Shown piece after piece: positions 15,790-23,998 of a stretch of 42,132 nucleotides of DNA. Position numbers and translations under genes: made by a program. This DNA comes from Candidatus Pullibacteroides excrementavium (GTDB taxonomy: Bacteria; Bacteroidota; Bacteroidia; Bacteroidales; P3), in contig JADIMZ010000013.1 of assembly GCA_017694335.1 (NCBI GenBank), positions 1 through 42,132 of the forward strand. Reading direction: 5' to 3'. Each line of letters starts with the position of its first letter. Within the stretch, counting starts at the first letter, position 1. Below the pieces are notes generated by a model. That model made no database searches, was not told the DNA's origin, and saw nothing but the letters and a program-made list of their open reading frames with translations.

Positions 15790-17577
15790 ATGAATAAATT
15801 ATGGGTTTCCAAAGAAACAGAAGGAGACATACCAAAGAACCTACATCCTAATCCGCATATTGCCAAACTGTTATATCAGCGAGGCATTACAAGCCCGGAA
15901 ATGGCCGAACGCTTCTTTCATCCTCAAATCGAGCATCTTCACGATCCGTTCCTGATGAAGGACATGGACAAAGCGGTCGCCCGGTTGAAGAAAGCGGTCA
16001 ACGACGGTGAAAGGATATGTGTTTACGGGGATTATGATGTGGATGGAATCACTGCAGTTGCCTTGTTCTACCTTTTTTTGGAAAAAATCGTGGCCAATCC
16101 CGAAAGCCTGGGATTCTTCGTCCCGGACCGATACCTGGACGGGTACGGCCTTTCCAAACGGGGTGTCGATTACGCCTATGACAACAATGTGTCTTTGATG
16201 GTGGTCTTGGACTGCGGCATCAAAGCCAATGAGGAAGTGTTGTATGCCAAGGAAAAGGGCATCGATGTCATTGTCTGCGACCACCACTTGGCCGAAGGCG
16301 AAATTCCGCAAGCGTATGCGGTCTTGGATCCCAAGAGGGAAGACTGCCCTTATCCCTGCAAAGACCTATCCGGTTGCGGCGTCGGATTCAAACTGGTAAC
16401 AGCTTACTGCCTGGAATACGGCTTGAACCTCCGCCAATACGCCTATCCTCTATTGGACTTAGCTGCCATGAGCGTAGCCTCGGATATCGTCCCCATCCTG
16501 GGCGAGAACAGAGTGCTTTCCTATTTTGGACTGATGCTGCTCAACACGCATCCCCGCCCCGGGGTCCAAGCCTTGTTCGAACTGGCGAACATCAAACCGT
16601 TCCATACCGAAAACGCAAGCCGGACAGCTCCTCCTGCCAGAGGATGCACCCAACCCCGTTTCTTTACCCGAGAACTGACCACTAACGACCTGGTTTTCTC
16701 CTTAGGGCCCCGGCTCAATGCTGCCGGCCGCGTGCAGGACGGAAAGAACGCAGTCCGGTTGCTGCTTTGCAAGGACGAACGTTCAGCCCGGGAAATTGCC
16801 AAACTGATCGATGTGAACAACCGGGAAAGGAAAAACTTGGATCACCTGGCTACAGAAGAAGCATTGGAGCAAATCAAGCAGGACCCGGAAGCCGAAACCA
16901 AATCCTCCACCATCGTATTCAAGGAGTCCTGGAACCAAGGCATCATCGGCATCGTGGCTTCCCGATTGATTGAAACTTATTACCGGCCTACCATTGTGTT
17001 CACCACCACGGCAAATGCCGATAAAAACACCCTGGTCGGATCGGCTCGCTCCGTCAAGAACTTCAACATCTACGATGCTATCACCGCATGTTCCGAATTG
17101 CTGGAGCACTATGGCGGACACAAATACGCAGCAGGATTGACCATCAAGGCCGAGAACCTGCAAGCATTCATGTCCAAGTTCGAAAAAGTGGTCAAGGAGA
17201 CGCTCCAAGGTGAAGAACCGGCCCAGGAAATCGAAATCGACGATGAGCTGTTATTCGAAGAAATCACCCCTGAGCTAGTATCTGCCGTAAAGGAATTCGC
17301 ACCTTTCGGCCCCTTGAACCCGAACCCGATCTTCATCAGCACGCATATCAAAGACAATGGAAGCCGCCGGCTAAAGAACAACCATCTCAAGTTGTCCCTT
17401 TTCCAAACGAACTCCCGCTCTTATCCTATCAATGGCATTGCATTCCAGCAAGGGGATGCTTACGAGAAGATAAAGGAAGGGCATTCGTTCGATATTTGCT
17501 ACCATCTGGAGGAAAACACTTTCAATGGCATAACCAATATCCAGCTCAACGTCCAAGACATTAAAACGAATTTCTGA
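15790..17577 (+). CDS. recJ: Single-stranded-DNA-specific exonuclease RecJ
   Basis: A 595-aa 5'-3' ssDNA exonuclease of the DHH superfamily, acting in recombination and mismatch repair. DHH motifs are visible: ICVYGDYDVDGITAVALFYL, VVLDCGIK, VIVCDHHLAEGE and CGVGFKL. The DHHA1 part has SLGPRLNAAGRVQDGKNAV, WNQGIIGIVASRL and YGGHKYAAGLTIK. The OB-fold end is normal. A short insertion (ENASRTAPPARGCTQPRF) lies just before the 'SLGPRLNAAGR' block, where homologues are usually shorter. The last codons form one arm of the long hairpin at 17563-17686. Confidence 0.95.
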   Translation: MNKLWVSKETEGDIPKNLHPNPHIAKLLYQRGITSPEMAERFFHPQIEHLHDPFLMKDMDKAVARLKKAVNDGERICVYGDYDVDGITAVALFYLFLEKIVANPESLGFFVPDRYLDGYGLSKRGVDYAYDNNVSLMVVLDCGIKANEEVLYAKEKGIDVIVCDHHLAEGEIPQAYAVLDPKREDCPYPCKDLSGCGVGFKLVTAYCLEYGLNLRQYAYPLLDLAAMSVASDIVPILGENRVLSYFGLMLLNTHPRPGVQALFELANIKPFHTENASRTAPPARGCTQPRFFTRELTTNDLVFSLGPRLNAAGRVQDGKNAVRLLLCKDERSAREIAKLIDVNNRERKNLDHLATEEALEQIKQDPEAETKSSTIVFKESWNQGIIGIVASRLIETYYRPTIVFTTTANADKNTLVGSARSVKNFNIYDAITACSELLEHYGGHKYAAGLTIKAENLQAFMSKFEKVVKETLQGEEPAQEIEIDDELLFEEITPELVSAVKEFAPFGPLNPNPIFISTHIKDNGSRRLKNNHLKLSLFQTNSRSYPINGIAFQQGDAYEKIKEGHSFDICYHLEENTFNGITNIQLNVQDIKTNF

Positions 17578-17686
17578 CAGGCATCTGCGGCGTTACGCGC
17601 GGGATTCGAAAATGCTCACGTACGTTAGTACGCTCCGCTTTTCTCACCCGTGCGTGCCTTGCAGCTGACTGCCAGAAATTCGTTTT
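17563..17686. repeat. Long imperfect hairpin overlapping the 3' end of recJ
   Basis: The perfect outer arms AAAACGAATTTCTG (17563-17576, the end of recJ including its stop) and CAGAAATTCGTTTT (17673-17686) enclose further paired segments (CGCGCGGG/CGCACGGG-type arms, AAAATGCTCACGTAC versus GTACGCTCCGCTTTT) around a GTAC-GTTA-GTAC tip. It lies between convergent recJ and the riboflavin-kinase gene, so it may act as a bidirectional terminator. The CTCACGTAC...GTACGCTCCG core has the look of a dispersed genomic repeat. Confidence 0.75.
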
Positions 17687-17747
17687 ATTCCGTTCTCAAA
17701 AATATCCAATCCCGCCACACGACCCCGCGACGCCTCGCAGCCGTTCC

Positions 17748-18317
17748 TTATAAGTCCGTCTTGACACTTAAAACACGTTGCGCGGCGGATTTGTCGGCTG
17801 CCAGCTGGGCCTTGAGGGCTTCGAGAGAGGCGAATTTCCGCTCGCTGCGAATCCGGGAGACCAGTTCCACACGCAATCGGAGGCCATACAAATCGCCGGA
17901 AAAGCCGAAAAGGTGGGCTTCAATGCTGACCTCCGCGGACCGGCTCACCGTAGGACGGGTCCCCACGTTCAACATGGCATCGTAAACAGGCTTCCCCGAT
18001 TCTAGCGACCGGCCATCCTTGGCCGAAACCGATACCTCCTCTGTTCCCGTCGGCAAGACCCGAACCCGGCAAGCAAAGACACCGGCCGGCAAAACCGTGT
18101 CAGTCCGAATGTTCGCCGTCGGGAAACCTATTGTCCGCCCAAGCTGGTTGCCTTTGACCACCACGCCCTCGAAAACAAGCCCATGGCCATCGCAGCTATC
18201 CCGACCCTCTTCCGAAACATTCGACTCCCTGAGTCCGGTACCATCCTCTTTCATGGAAACCACCGGTTCATCCAAGACATCCAAACCGGCATCGACCCAA
18301 ACACCTTCCCTTAACAT
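17748..18317 (-). CDS. Riboflavin kinase domain protein lacking the FAD synthetase domain
   Basis: A 189-aa protein matching only the C-terminal riboflavin kinase half of bifunctional RibF (riboflavin + ATP to FMN). Key features are FEGVVVKGNQLGRTIGFPTANI (the PTAN motif), PAGVFACRVRVLP, YDAMLNVGTRPTV, EAHLFGFSGDLYGLRLRVEL (catalytic Glu) and RSERKFASLEALKAQLAADK. The N-terminal FMN adenylyltransferase domain (~190 aa) is missing. In its place are ~45 residues of polar, low-complexity sequence (SMKEDGTGLRESNVSEEGRD). A ~15-residue insertion (EEVSVSAKDGRSLESGK) sits in the kinase domain. Its ATG overlaps the pyk stop (ATGTTAA), implying translational coupling. It is either a genuine monofunctional kinase or a truncated ribF. 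Confidence 0.82.
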   Translation of the reverse strand: MLREGVWVDAGLDVLDEPVVSMKEDGTGLRESNVSEEGRDSCDGHGLVFEGVVVKGNQLGRTIGFPTANIRTDTVLPAGVFACRVRVLPTGTEEVSVSAKDGRSLESGKPVYDAMLNVGTRPTVSRSAEVSIEAHLFGFSGDLYGLRLRVELVSRIRSERKFASLEALKAQLAADKSAAQRVLSVKTDL

Positions 18318-19768
18318 ATCTCCAAACGGATTGTATTGAGGCTTTCCCCACGCTGATGGAACGGGATATGGCTCAGATAGACCACGCGCGAACCATGATG
18401 GAGCCGGCCTTCGCGCAACAGCACCTCGTTGGCGTATGCCGCTGCCTGCGCCGTCCTCTCCATGGGTTCAATCGGGAAGACACAAGCGCTCCAAGTGAAA
18501 CCCAACTGGCTTTTCAGCAAAGGATTGATCGTAAAGACAAAAATCTTGCAGTTGGGGCGGTACGAAGCTACGCTCATCACCTCGTTCTTGTTCTCGGCAA
18601 AAAGCACTATCGCTTCGGCCTGGGCGCTGTCGGCCATCTGCACGGCACTGTAGCTGACCACCTCCTTGGTAAAGTCCGAATCTTCCGGATTGGGAGTTTT
18701 ACATGGCCGGTAACAGAACCCCTTGCGTTCGGTAAAACGGATAATGCTTTCCATGGCCTTGACGCTTTCCACCGGGTATTCCCCTACGGCGGTTTCCCCG
18801 CTCAGCATCACGGCATCCGCTCCATCCAAGACAGCATTGGCCACATCGTTGGCCTCGGCCCGAGTCGGCGCAAAATTGTGAATCATGCTCTCCAGCATCT
18901 GGGTGGCCACCACTACCGGCTTGCCTTTAGCCACAGCGCGGCGGATGACTTCTTTCTGGATGATAGGCACTTGCTCGAAAGAAACTTCCACACCCAAGTC
19001 GCCCCGGGCCACCATGATGCCATCCGAGCAATCCAGCACCTGGTCTATATTGCCGAGCACTTCCGGCTTCTCGATCTTGGCGAGGATGGACACCTGGCCT
19101 TCCTTGCCTTGCTGCTTGACCAAAGCCCGCAGCTCTTTCATGTCCTGGGGCTTGCGGACAAACGAAAGCCCGATCCAGTCCACGCCCTGCTCCATCGCGA
19201 AAATGGCATCCCGATGGTCTTTTTCGGTCAAACTGGGCAGGCTGACGTATGTCTGGGGCAGGTTCACCCCCTTGCGGCTGTAAAGCGGGCCTCCATTGAC
19301 CACCTCGGTTTCCACCCTGTCCGCATTGTTGGTCCCGGTCACTTTCAAGCGAATCTTCCCGTCGTCAATCAGGATTTCTTCCCCCTCGTTGACCACCTTG
19401 GGCAAATCGTAATAACCGATACTAGCTCCCTGGGTCGTGCCCGTCATCGGTTCGGTACTCAGGAAAAACGGGGCGCCCGCTTCCAGCACCGTGCCTTCTT
19501 CCACCTGGCCAATCCGGATTTTCGGTCCCTGCAAGTCGGCCAAAATGGAAATATTGAGGTTCAGCTTCCCGGCTATCTCCCGGATCATCCGGATCGAACC
19601 GGCATGCAAATCGTAATCCCCATGGGAAAAATTAAGGCGGAACACATCCACCCCGGCTTTCATCATCGCCGTCAACGTCTCTTCATTGCGGCAGGCTGGG
19701 CCGATGGTCGCCACCACCTTGGCCTGGGAATATTGCCGCTCTTTTTCCAAATTCTTCAAATAAGACAT
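18311..19768 (-). CDS. pyk: Pyruvate kinase
   Basis: A 485-aa glycolytic enzyme (phosphoenolpyruvate + ADP to pyruvate + ATP), cytoplasmic and usually tetrameric. The start is at MSYLKNLEKERQYSQAKVVA; 36 upstream codons of the ORF are leader. Motifs are VVATIGPACRNEETL, VFRLNFSHGDYDLH, ILADLQGPKIRIG, SILAKIEKPEVLGNIDQVLD (active-site Lys), VARGDLGVEV and ATQMLESMI. The C-terminal domain is somewhat short but complete. The downstream riboflavin-kinase gene overlaps its stop by 7 bp. Upstream are the OMP gene and sppA on the same strand, separated from pyk by a terminator-like hairpin. Confidence 0.95.
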   Translation of the reverse strand: MSYLKNLEKERQYSQAKVVATIGPACRNEETLTAMMKAGVDVFRLNFSHGDYDLHAGSIRMIREIAGKLNLNISILADLQGPKIRIGQVEEGTVLEAGAPFFLSTEPMTGTTQGASIGYYDLPKVVNEGEEILIDDGKIRLKVTGTNNADRVETEVVNGGPLYSRKGVNLPQTYVSLPSLTEKDHRDAIFAMEQGVDWIGLSFVRKPQDMKELRALVKQQGKEGQVSILAKIEKPEVLGNIDQVLDCSDGIMVARGDLGVEVSFEQVPIIQKEVIRRAVAKGKPVVVATQMLESMIHNFAPTRAEANDVANAVLDGADAVMLSGETAVGEYPVESVKAMESIIRFTERKGFCYRPCKTPNPEDSDFTKEVVSYSAVQMADSAQAEAIVLFAENKNEVMSVASYRPNCKIFVFTINPLLKSQLGFTWSACVFPIEPMERTAQAAAYANEVLLREGRLHHGSRVVYLSHIPFHQRGESLNTIRLEIC

Positions 19769-19812
19769 CTTTGTTGTATTTGTATCTGTTTCCAAAGCTC
19801 TCCTCAAACGGT

Positions 19813-19849
19813 ATAAAAGTTTCGCCCTGAGCGAGGGGCCCAGGGCGAA
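19813..19849 (-). terminator. Terminator-like hairpin between the OMP gene and pyk
   Basis: The minus strand reads TTCGCCCTG, an 11-nt loop, CAGGGCGAA, then ACTTTTAT. The 9-bp stem is perfect but the U-tract is weak, so termination before pyk may be partial. Confidence 0.6.
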
Positions 19850-19859
19850 GCATTCTTTA

Positions 19860-20438
19860 TCAGAACTCGAATCCAATCTTAAGCCCGATCAGATTCGTCT
19901 TCAAATGCAGCCTATCTATACTCCCCGTCATATTCGCAACATCATAGCCGAGAGAATACAGTTCGTAACGCACTGCAAAATTCATTCCGAATTTTTCCGT
20001 GAAGCGGGTGGCGATGCCGAATTCCGGCCTCAACAGAAAGCCTCCCGACATGTCATAGTTGTAATCCAACTTGGTTCCCAAGTTCACACCAAACATCAAA
20101 TCCACCTTCTTTGCCACCGGAGCATAACCTCGCAAGTCCACGTACAAAGGCACTAACACCCCTTCGTCCTCAAAATTGGCAGATGCACCGCCTCCCACGC
20201 CAGCAAAGAAATACCGATTGAACCGGACACCATTGACCCATTCAAGATTCAGATAGCTGATCTCATCCTCGATGCCATAAGCATAACTAAGGTCTATTTC
20301 CGTCTGATAACGGAGTTTTTTCACCGGCTTTTCGGATTTCTCCTTGACCTGGGATGCATCGGGAGAAACCGGGGATTCCTGAGCCTGCAGCGCCAATACG
20401 GCAAACAGGGTCAACACCAACAAGCAAAACTTTTTCAT
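19860..20438 (-). CDS. Outer membrane beta-barrel protein, unknown function
   Basis: A 192-aa protein with a signal peptide (MKKFCLLVLTLFAVLALQA, then QESPVSP) and a Lys/Glu-rich linker (SQVKEKSEKPVKKLR). About eight amphipathic strands follow (YQTEIDLSYAYGIEDEISYL, RFNRYFFAGVGGGASANFED), ending in NLIGLKIGFEF with a C-terminal Phe. It has the size of an OmpW/OmpA-N-like eight-stranded barrel, but I recognise no specific family. It begins 26 bp after sppA stops, so it is probably cotranscribed with sppA. Confidence 0.8.
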   Translation of the reverse strand: MKKFCLLVLTLFAVLALQAQESPVSPDASQVKEKSEKPVKKLRYQTEIDLSYAYGIEDEISYLNLEWVNGVRFNRYFFAGVGGGASANFEDEGVLVPLYVDLRGYAPVAKKVDLMFGVNLGTKLDYNYDMSGGFLLRPEFGIATRFTEKFGMNFAVRYELYSLGYDVANMTGSIDRLHLKTNLIGLKIGFEF

Positions 20439-20464
20439 AGTTCTGTTTTTTTTAGTTAAACCGT

Positions 20465-22276
20465 TTAATTGAACTCAAGGATATACGGCAGCCGGGCCCA
20501 GACCTGAGGACCTTCGGCCGAGAGGATACTCTCCAAACCGGACATCGCTTCCAGACCGGCCGGGCCGAAATACTTGGCGATATGCGAACGGGCCGAACGG
20601 GCTTCCATTTCGGAGAACATCTCCAAGAGTTGCGTGGTCAAGTCCTTGGCCTTGGGATATTCCTCCACCTTGTAATTGTCCAAACCAGCCATTTCCGCTG
20701 CCGAAGCAATGGCATCGTCCAAACCGCCCAATTCGTCCACAAGCCCGATTTCAAGCGCATTGGTCCCGCTCCATACACGTCCCTGCCCAATCTCGTCCAC
20801 TTCCTCGAAGCTCATGTCCCGGCCTTCCGCCACCTTGCCCACAAAACCGGCATAGATTTCCTCGATGCTCTGCTGCATCACCGCCTCTTCATACGAAGTC
20901 ATCGGACGCGCCAGCGAACTGAAGGCCGTGGAGTTCTTGTTGGTCCCCACATGGTCGAAAGTGAAACCCAATTTGTCGGTCAGCAAGCCCTCGGCACTGG
21001 GAATCGTCCCGAAAACCCCGATGCTTCCGGTCAACGTATTAGGCTGAGCGATAATCTTGTCGGCCAGACAAGAGATATAGTAACCGCCGCTGGCCGCGTA
21101 ATTGCCGTAAGAAGCCACCACCGGCATCTTGCCCTTGGCGTTCAGCATTTCCTGATAGATGATATCGGCGGTAAGCACCGCGCCGCCGGGAGAGTTGACC
21201 CGCAACACCAAGGCTTTCACATCCTTGTCTTTCAAAATCTTCTTGATCTGCGATGCCAGATCGGTCCCGATCGAAGTGGAGGAACCCTCGCCCACGACAA
21301 TATTGCCTTCGGCATACAGGACGGCTATCTTATCCTTGGTCTTGAGCGTCTTGAGGCTTTCTTCCGTCTTCACGTTAGCCACGTAATCCGAAAACTTGAC
21401 AAAATGGGATGCATTGTCGACCGTGTCGGACAAACCTAGACGGGAGAGCAGGAATTTCCCTTCCACATAGCTCTGCGCCACCAAAGCATCCACCAGCCCC
21501 GAACGGAGGCTTCCGCTGGCCGTGAAGCCCAACAGGCTGTCGGCAATCTCGTTGATTCTTGCCGGGCTCAAATGACGGGCTTCGCTCACATCGGCCACGA
21601 CTTCCTTCCACATCGAGTTGAACATCACCGAATACTGCTTGCGGTTGGCTTCGCTCATATCCGTCCTGAAATAGGGTTCCACCGCGCTCTTGAACTGCCC
21701 GTGACGGATCACTTGCATCTCGATGCCCACTTTCTCGAAGAACTTGGTGTAGAACATAATCTGGGCGGACAAACCCTGGAAAGTAATCGCGCCCTGCGGT
21801 TGCAGGAACACGGAATCGGCCGCCGATGCCAGATGATAGGCGCTCTGGGTGTAGCCGTCGGCAAAGGCATAGACGAACTTGCCCGACTCCTTGAAATCAG
21901 TCAATGCCTCGCGCAGTTCCTGCGTGGTGGCAAAGCCGATGCCGGCACCATCGTAATGCAAATAAATACCCTTAATCCGGTCATCGTCCTTGGCGGCACG
22001 GATGCCTTTGACATAATCGTTCAGACCCATCGCCGAAGAGAAATCGGTCGGGTTCATGAAATCGAAATTGTCGAAATTGGACTCCTGCGTCTTGTCGGCA
22101 ATCGTCTTGTCGAGGTCGATCCGCAAGATGGAATTGTCCTTGACAGGCTTCGTAGTGGAAGAACCGCTGGAAGCGAACATGGCGCCGATCGTGCCAATCG
22201 TCACAAAGAACATGATCAGGGAAACGATAAGCATCCCGATGACCGTAGCAAGAAGGTACTTGAAAAAGGATTTCAT
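20465..22276 (-). CDS. sppA: Signal peptide peptidase SppA, 67K type
   Basis: A 603-aa inner-membrane S49 serine protease that degrades released signal peptides. The start is MKSFFKYLLATVIGMLIVSL, whose first ~40 residues form the single N-terminal membrane anchor. The chain is the tandem-duplicated long form. The catalytic Lys lies in the N-terminal repeat (RHGQFKSAVEPYFRTDMSE, equivalent to the E. coli GTYKSAVEPF site). The nucleophile Ser lies in the C-terminal repeat (SYGNYAASGGYYISCLADKI), with VLRVNSPGGAVLTADIIYQE before it. Length is normal. It precedes the OMP gene by 26 bp. The 299-bp gap upstream holds a GC-rich inverted repeat (CCGGAGGG at 22513, CCCTCCGG at 22541) and no clear promoter. 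Confidence 0.94.
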   Translation of the reverse strand: MKSFFKYLLATVIGMLIVSLIMFFVTIGTIGAMFASSGSSTTKPVKDNSILRIDLDKTIADKTQESNFDNFDFMNPTDFSSAMGLNDYVKGIRAAKDDDRIKGIYLHYDGAGIGFATTQELREALTDFKESGKFVYAFADGYTQSAYHLASAADSVFLQPQGAITFQGLSAQIMFYTKFFEKVGIEMQVIRHGQFKSAVEPYFRTDMSEANRKQYSVMFNSMWKEVVADVSEARHLSPARINEIADSLLGFTASGSLRSGLVDALVAQSYVEGKFLLSRLGLSDTVDNASHFVKFSDYVANVKTEESLKTLKTKDKIAVLYAEGNIVVGEGSSTSIGTDLASQIKKILKDKDVKALVLRVNSPGGAVLTADIIYQEMLNAKGKMPVVASYGNYAASGGYYISCLADKIIAQPNTLTGSIGVFGTIPSAEGLLTDKLGFTFDHVGTNKNSTAFSSLARPMTSYEEAVMQQSIEEIYAGFVGKVAEGRDMSFEEVDEIGQGRVWSGTNALEIGLVDELGGLDDAIASAAEMAGLDNYKVEEYPKAKDLTTQLLEMFSEMEARSARSHIAKYFGPAGLEAMSGLESILSAEGPQVWARLPYILEFN

Positions 22277-22575
22277 ATTTTCAGGTTTTAATGAACAGTT
22301 CAACTGCCCGGACAAAGACCGATACGGCCAAGGCCATGAGCCGGAATCGCCCCCGACTTTGAAGCCTCCCTCAAACAGCCCCTGCGCGAGCCTCGCGAAA
22401 ATACGACAAATCCGGCATCCGACCAAAGGCAAAGCAAGACAGAAACGTTAAATTTTCCTAAAGCTGGAGAACGCCGCCCCGGGAACAGCCTCGCAAGATT
22501 CCGCTCGCGGACCCGGAGGGAACATCCCGGGCTGGAACGCCCCTCCGGAACAGCTTGACGCAAGGAAGAATCCCT

Positions 22576-23844
22576 TTAACCCAGCCGGCGGGCGGCGGCT
22601 TGAATCCGGGAAAGCACCTCCCTGTAATCGGCTTCGTTGTGGATGAAATCCATATCCGTCACGTCAATCCACAAACTCCGGGCCGGATCCAGCGTCTTCA
22701 TGTACTCCCGGTAGCCATTCTCTATCGTCTTGAGGTAAGCCGGATCCATATTGGCTTCGTACGAACGGCCTCTTTGCCGGATATTGCGCATCAAACGATC
22801 CACATCGCTATGGATATAGACATAGAGGTCAGGCTTGGGTATCGTGGTCAGAATGATGTCGTAGAGCCGCTTGAAAAGGCGGTATTCGTCTTCCTGCAAG
22901 GTATTCTGGGCAAAAATCAGGCTTTTGCTGATGGAAAAATCGCTGACGAGGAAAGGGCTGAACAGTTCCTGCACGAAGTCTTCCTTGGCCTGGCGGTAGC
23001 GTTCGGCTAAGAACGTCAGTTCCAGTGGGAAAGCAAAGCGTTCCTTGTCGGCGTAGAACTTGGGCAGGAACACGTTTTCTTCAAAGCTCTCCACGACCCA
23101 TTTGGCACCGAACTGCGTGGCGATTCTGCGCGACAAGGAGGTCTTCCCGGCCCCGATATTGCCTTCGATAGCCAAGAATCGCATATTCTCGGGCCAGAAC
23201 GCGGCGGAAATCCCGCAACTTCCCGTGGGTACACATTCTGCCAAAGTCGAACCGGCCTCCCTCCCATCCGGGAAAGGCTTTTCCGCCACATCCGAATAGA
23301 TTTCCTGTTCCGGCATCGGGCAAGCATGTATCTCGGAAGAATCGTCCGGGCATTTGGCCAATAACTCGGCCACGCTCACGCCAAACACCGGATGAAGGAA
23401 AGCGGGAACAAGCTCGGCCAAAGGCACCAAGACAAAGGCGCGTTGCTGCATCAAAGGATGAGGCAGGCTCAGGTTCCGGCTCCGGATCACGAAATCCTCG
23501 TAAAACAGGATATCTATATCTATCGTCCGGGAGGCGTATTGCTTAGAGGCTGCCGCCGTTTTTTCGGGTGCGGTTGCCGTTTGCGGGCGAACCCGCCCCA
23601 GTTCGATTTCTATCTGCAAGAGCTGCTGCAAGAGCGCATAGGGGTCGAGCGTGGTCTGCAACTCCAGTACCTGGTTATAAAAAAGCTCCTTGGCCTCGAA
23701 GCCCCAGGAAGGCGAGGTATAAAGCCGCGAAGCCCGGCTGATACGGCCGCTCCGCAAGGCAATCTTTTCGCGGGCCGCCTTGAATGTCTGCACGCAATCG
23801 CCCAGATTGCCGCCCAACAACAAATATGCTGTATATGTTTCCAT
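22576..23844 (-). CDS. folK: FolK (HPPK)-deoxynucleoside kinase fusion protein
   Basis: A 422-aa two-domain protein starting at METYTAYLLLGGNLGD. Residues ~1-165 are 6-hydroxymethyl-7,8-dihydropterin pyrophosphokinase (folate synthesis), with LLLGGNLGD, SRLYTSPSWGFEAKELFYNQ, ASRTIDIDILFYED and LPHPLMQQRAFVLVPLAEL. After a ~65-residue polar linker comes a deoxynucleoside kinase: P-loop AIEGNIGAGKTSLSRRIA, VVESFEENVFLPKFYAD, SDFSISKSLIFAQNTL and the LID RNIRQRGRSYEANMDPAYLK. This resembles the Bacteroidota dAdo/dGuo kinase type. HPPK itself carries a ~14-residue insertion (TATAPEKTAAASKQYA) before RTIDIDIL. There is no stop or frameshift between the domains; an internal ATG (MRFLAIEGN) could also give free kinase. 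Confidence 0.9.
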   Translation of the reverse strand: METYTAYLLLGGNLGDCVQTFKAAREKIALRSGRISRASRLYTSPSWGFEAKELFYNQVLELQTTLDPYALLQQLLQIEIELGRVRPQTATAPEKTAAASKQYASRTIDIDILFYEDFVIRSRNLSLPHPLMQQRAFVLVPLAELVPAFLHPVFGVSVAELLAKCPDDSSEIHACPMPEQEIYSDVAEKPFPDGREAGSTLAECVPTGSCGISAAFWPENMRFLAIEGNIGAGKTSLSRRIATQFGAKWVVESFEENVFLPKFYADKERFAFPLELTFLAERYRQAKEDFVQELFSPFLVSDFSISKSLIFAQNTLQEDEYRLFKRLYDIILTTIPKPDLYVYIHSDVDRLMRNIRQRGRSYEANMDPAYLKTIENGYREYMKTLDPARSLWIDVTDMDFIHNEADYREVLSRIQAAARRLG

Positions 23845-23955
23845 AAGCAAAGTTTTCCATTGGGAAGATACGAGGCGAATCAACCATCCTCGAATTTCAA
23901 CCTTTTTTTTACAGAAAATCCCAACACTTACACATCTAACTAAAAATCAACGCAA

Positions 23956-23998
23956 ACGACCGAAAAACGACCGAAAAACGACCGAAAAACGACCGAAA
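23956..23998. repeat. Four tandem 11-bp repeats (ACGACCGAAAA)
   Basis: The unit ACGACCGAAAA occurs at 23956, 23967, 23978 and 23989 (last base of the fourth copy altered), three of them exact. It directly abuts the stop codon of the AlbA-domain gene (TGA at 23999-24001) and lies 112-154 bp upstream of the folK-dNK ATG. The period equals about one helical turn. Confidence 0.95.

Noticed and set aside
18356-19816. 486-aa plus-strand ORF opposite pyk
   Set aside because: Antisense shadow of pyruvate kinase with His-rich, non-domain sequence.
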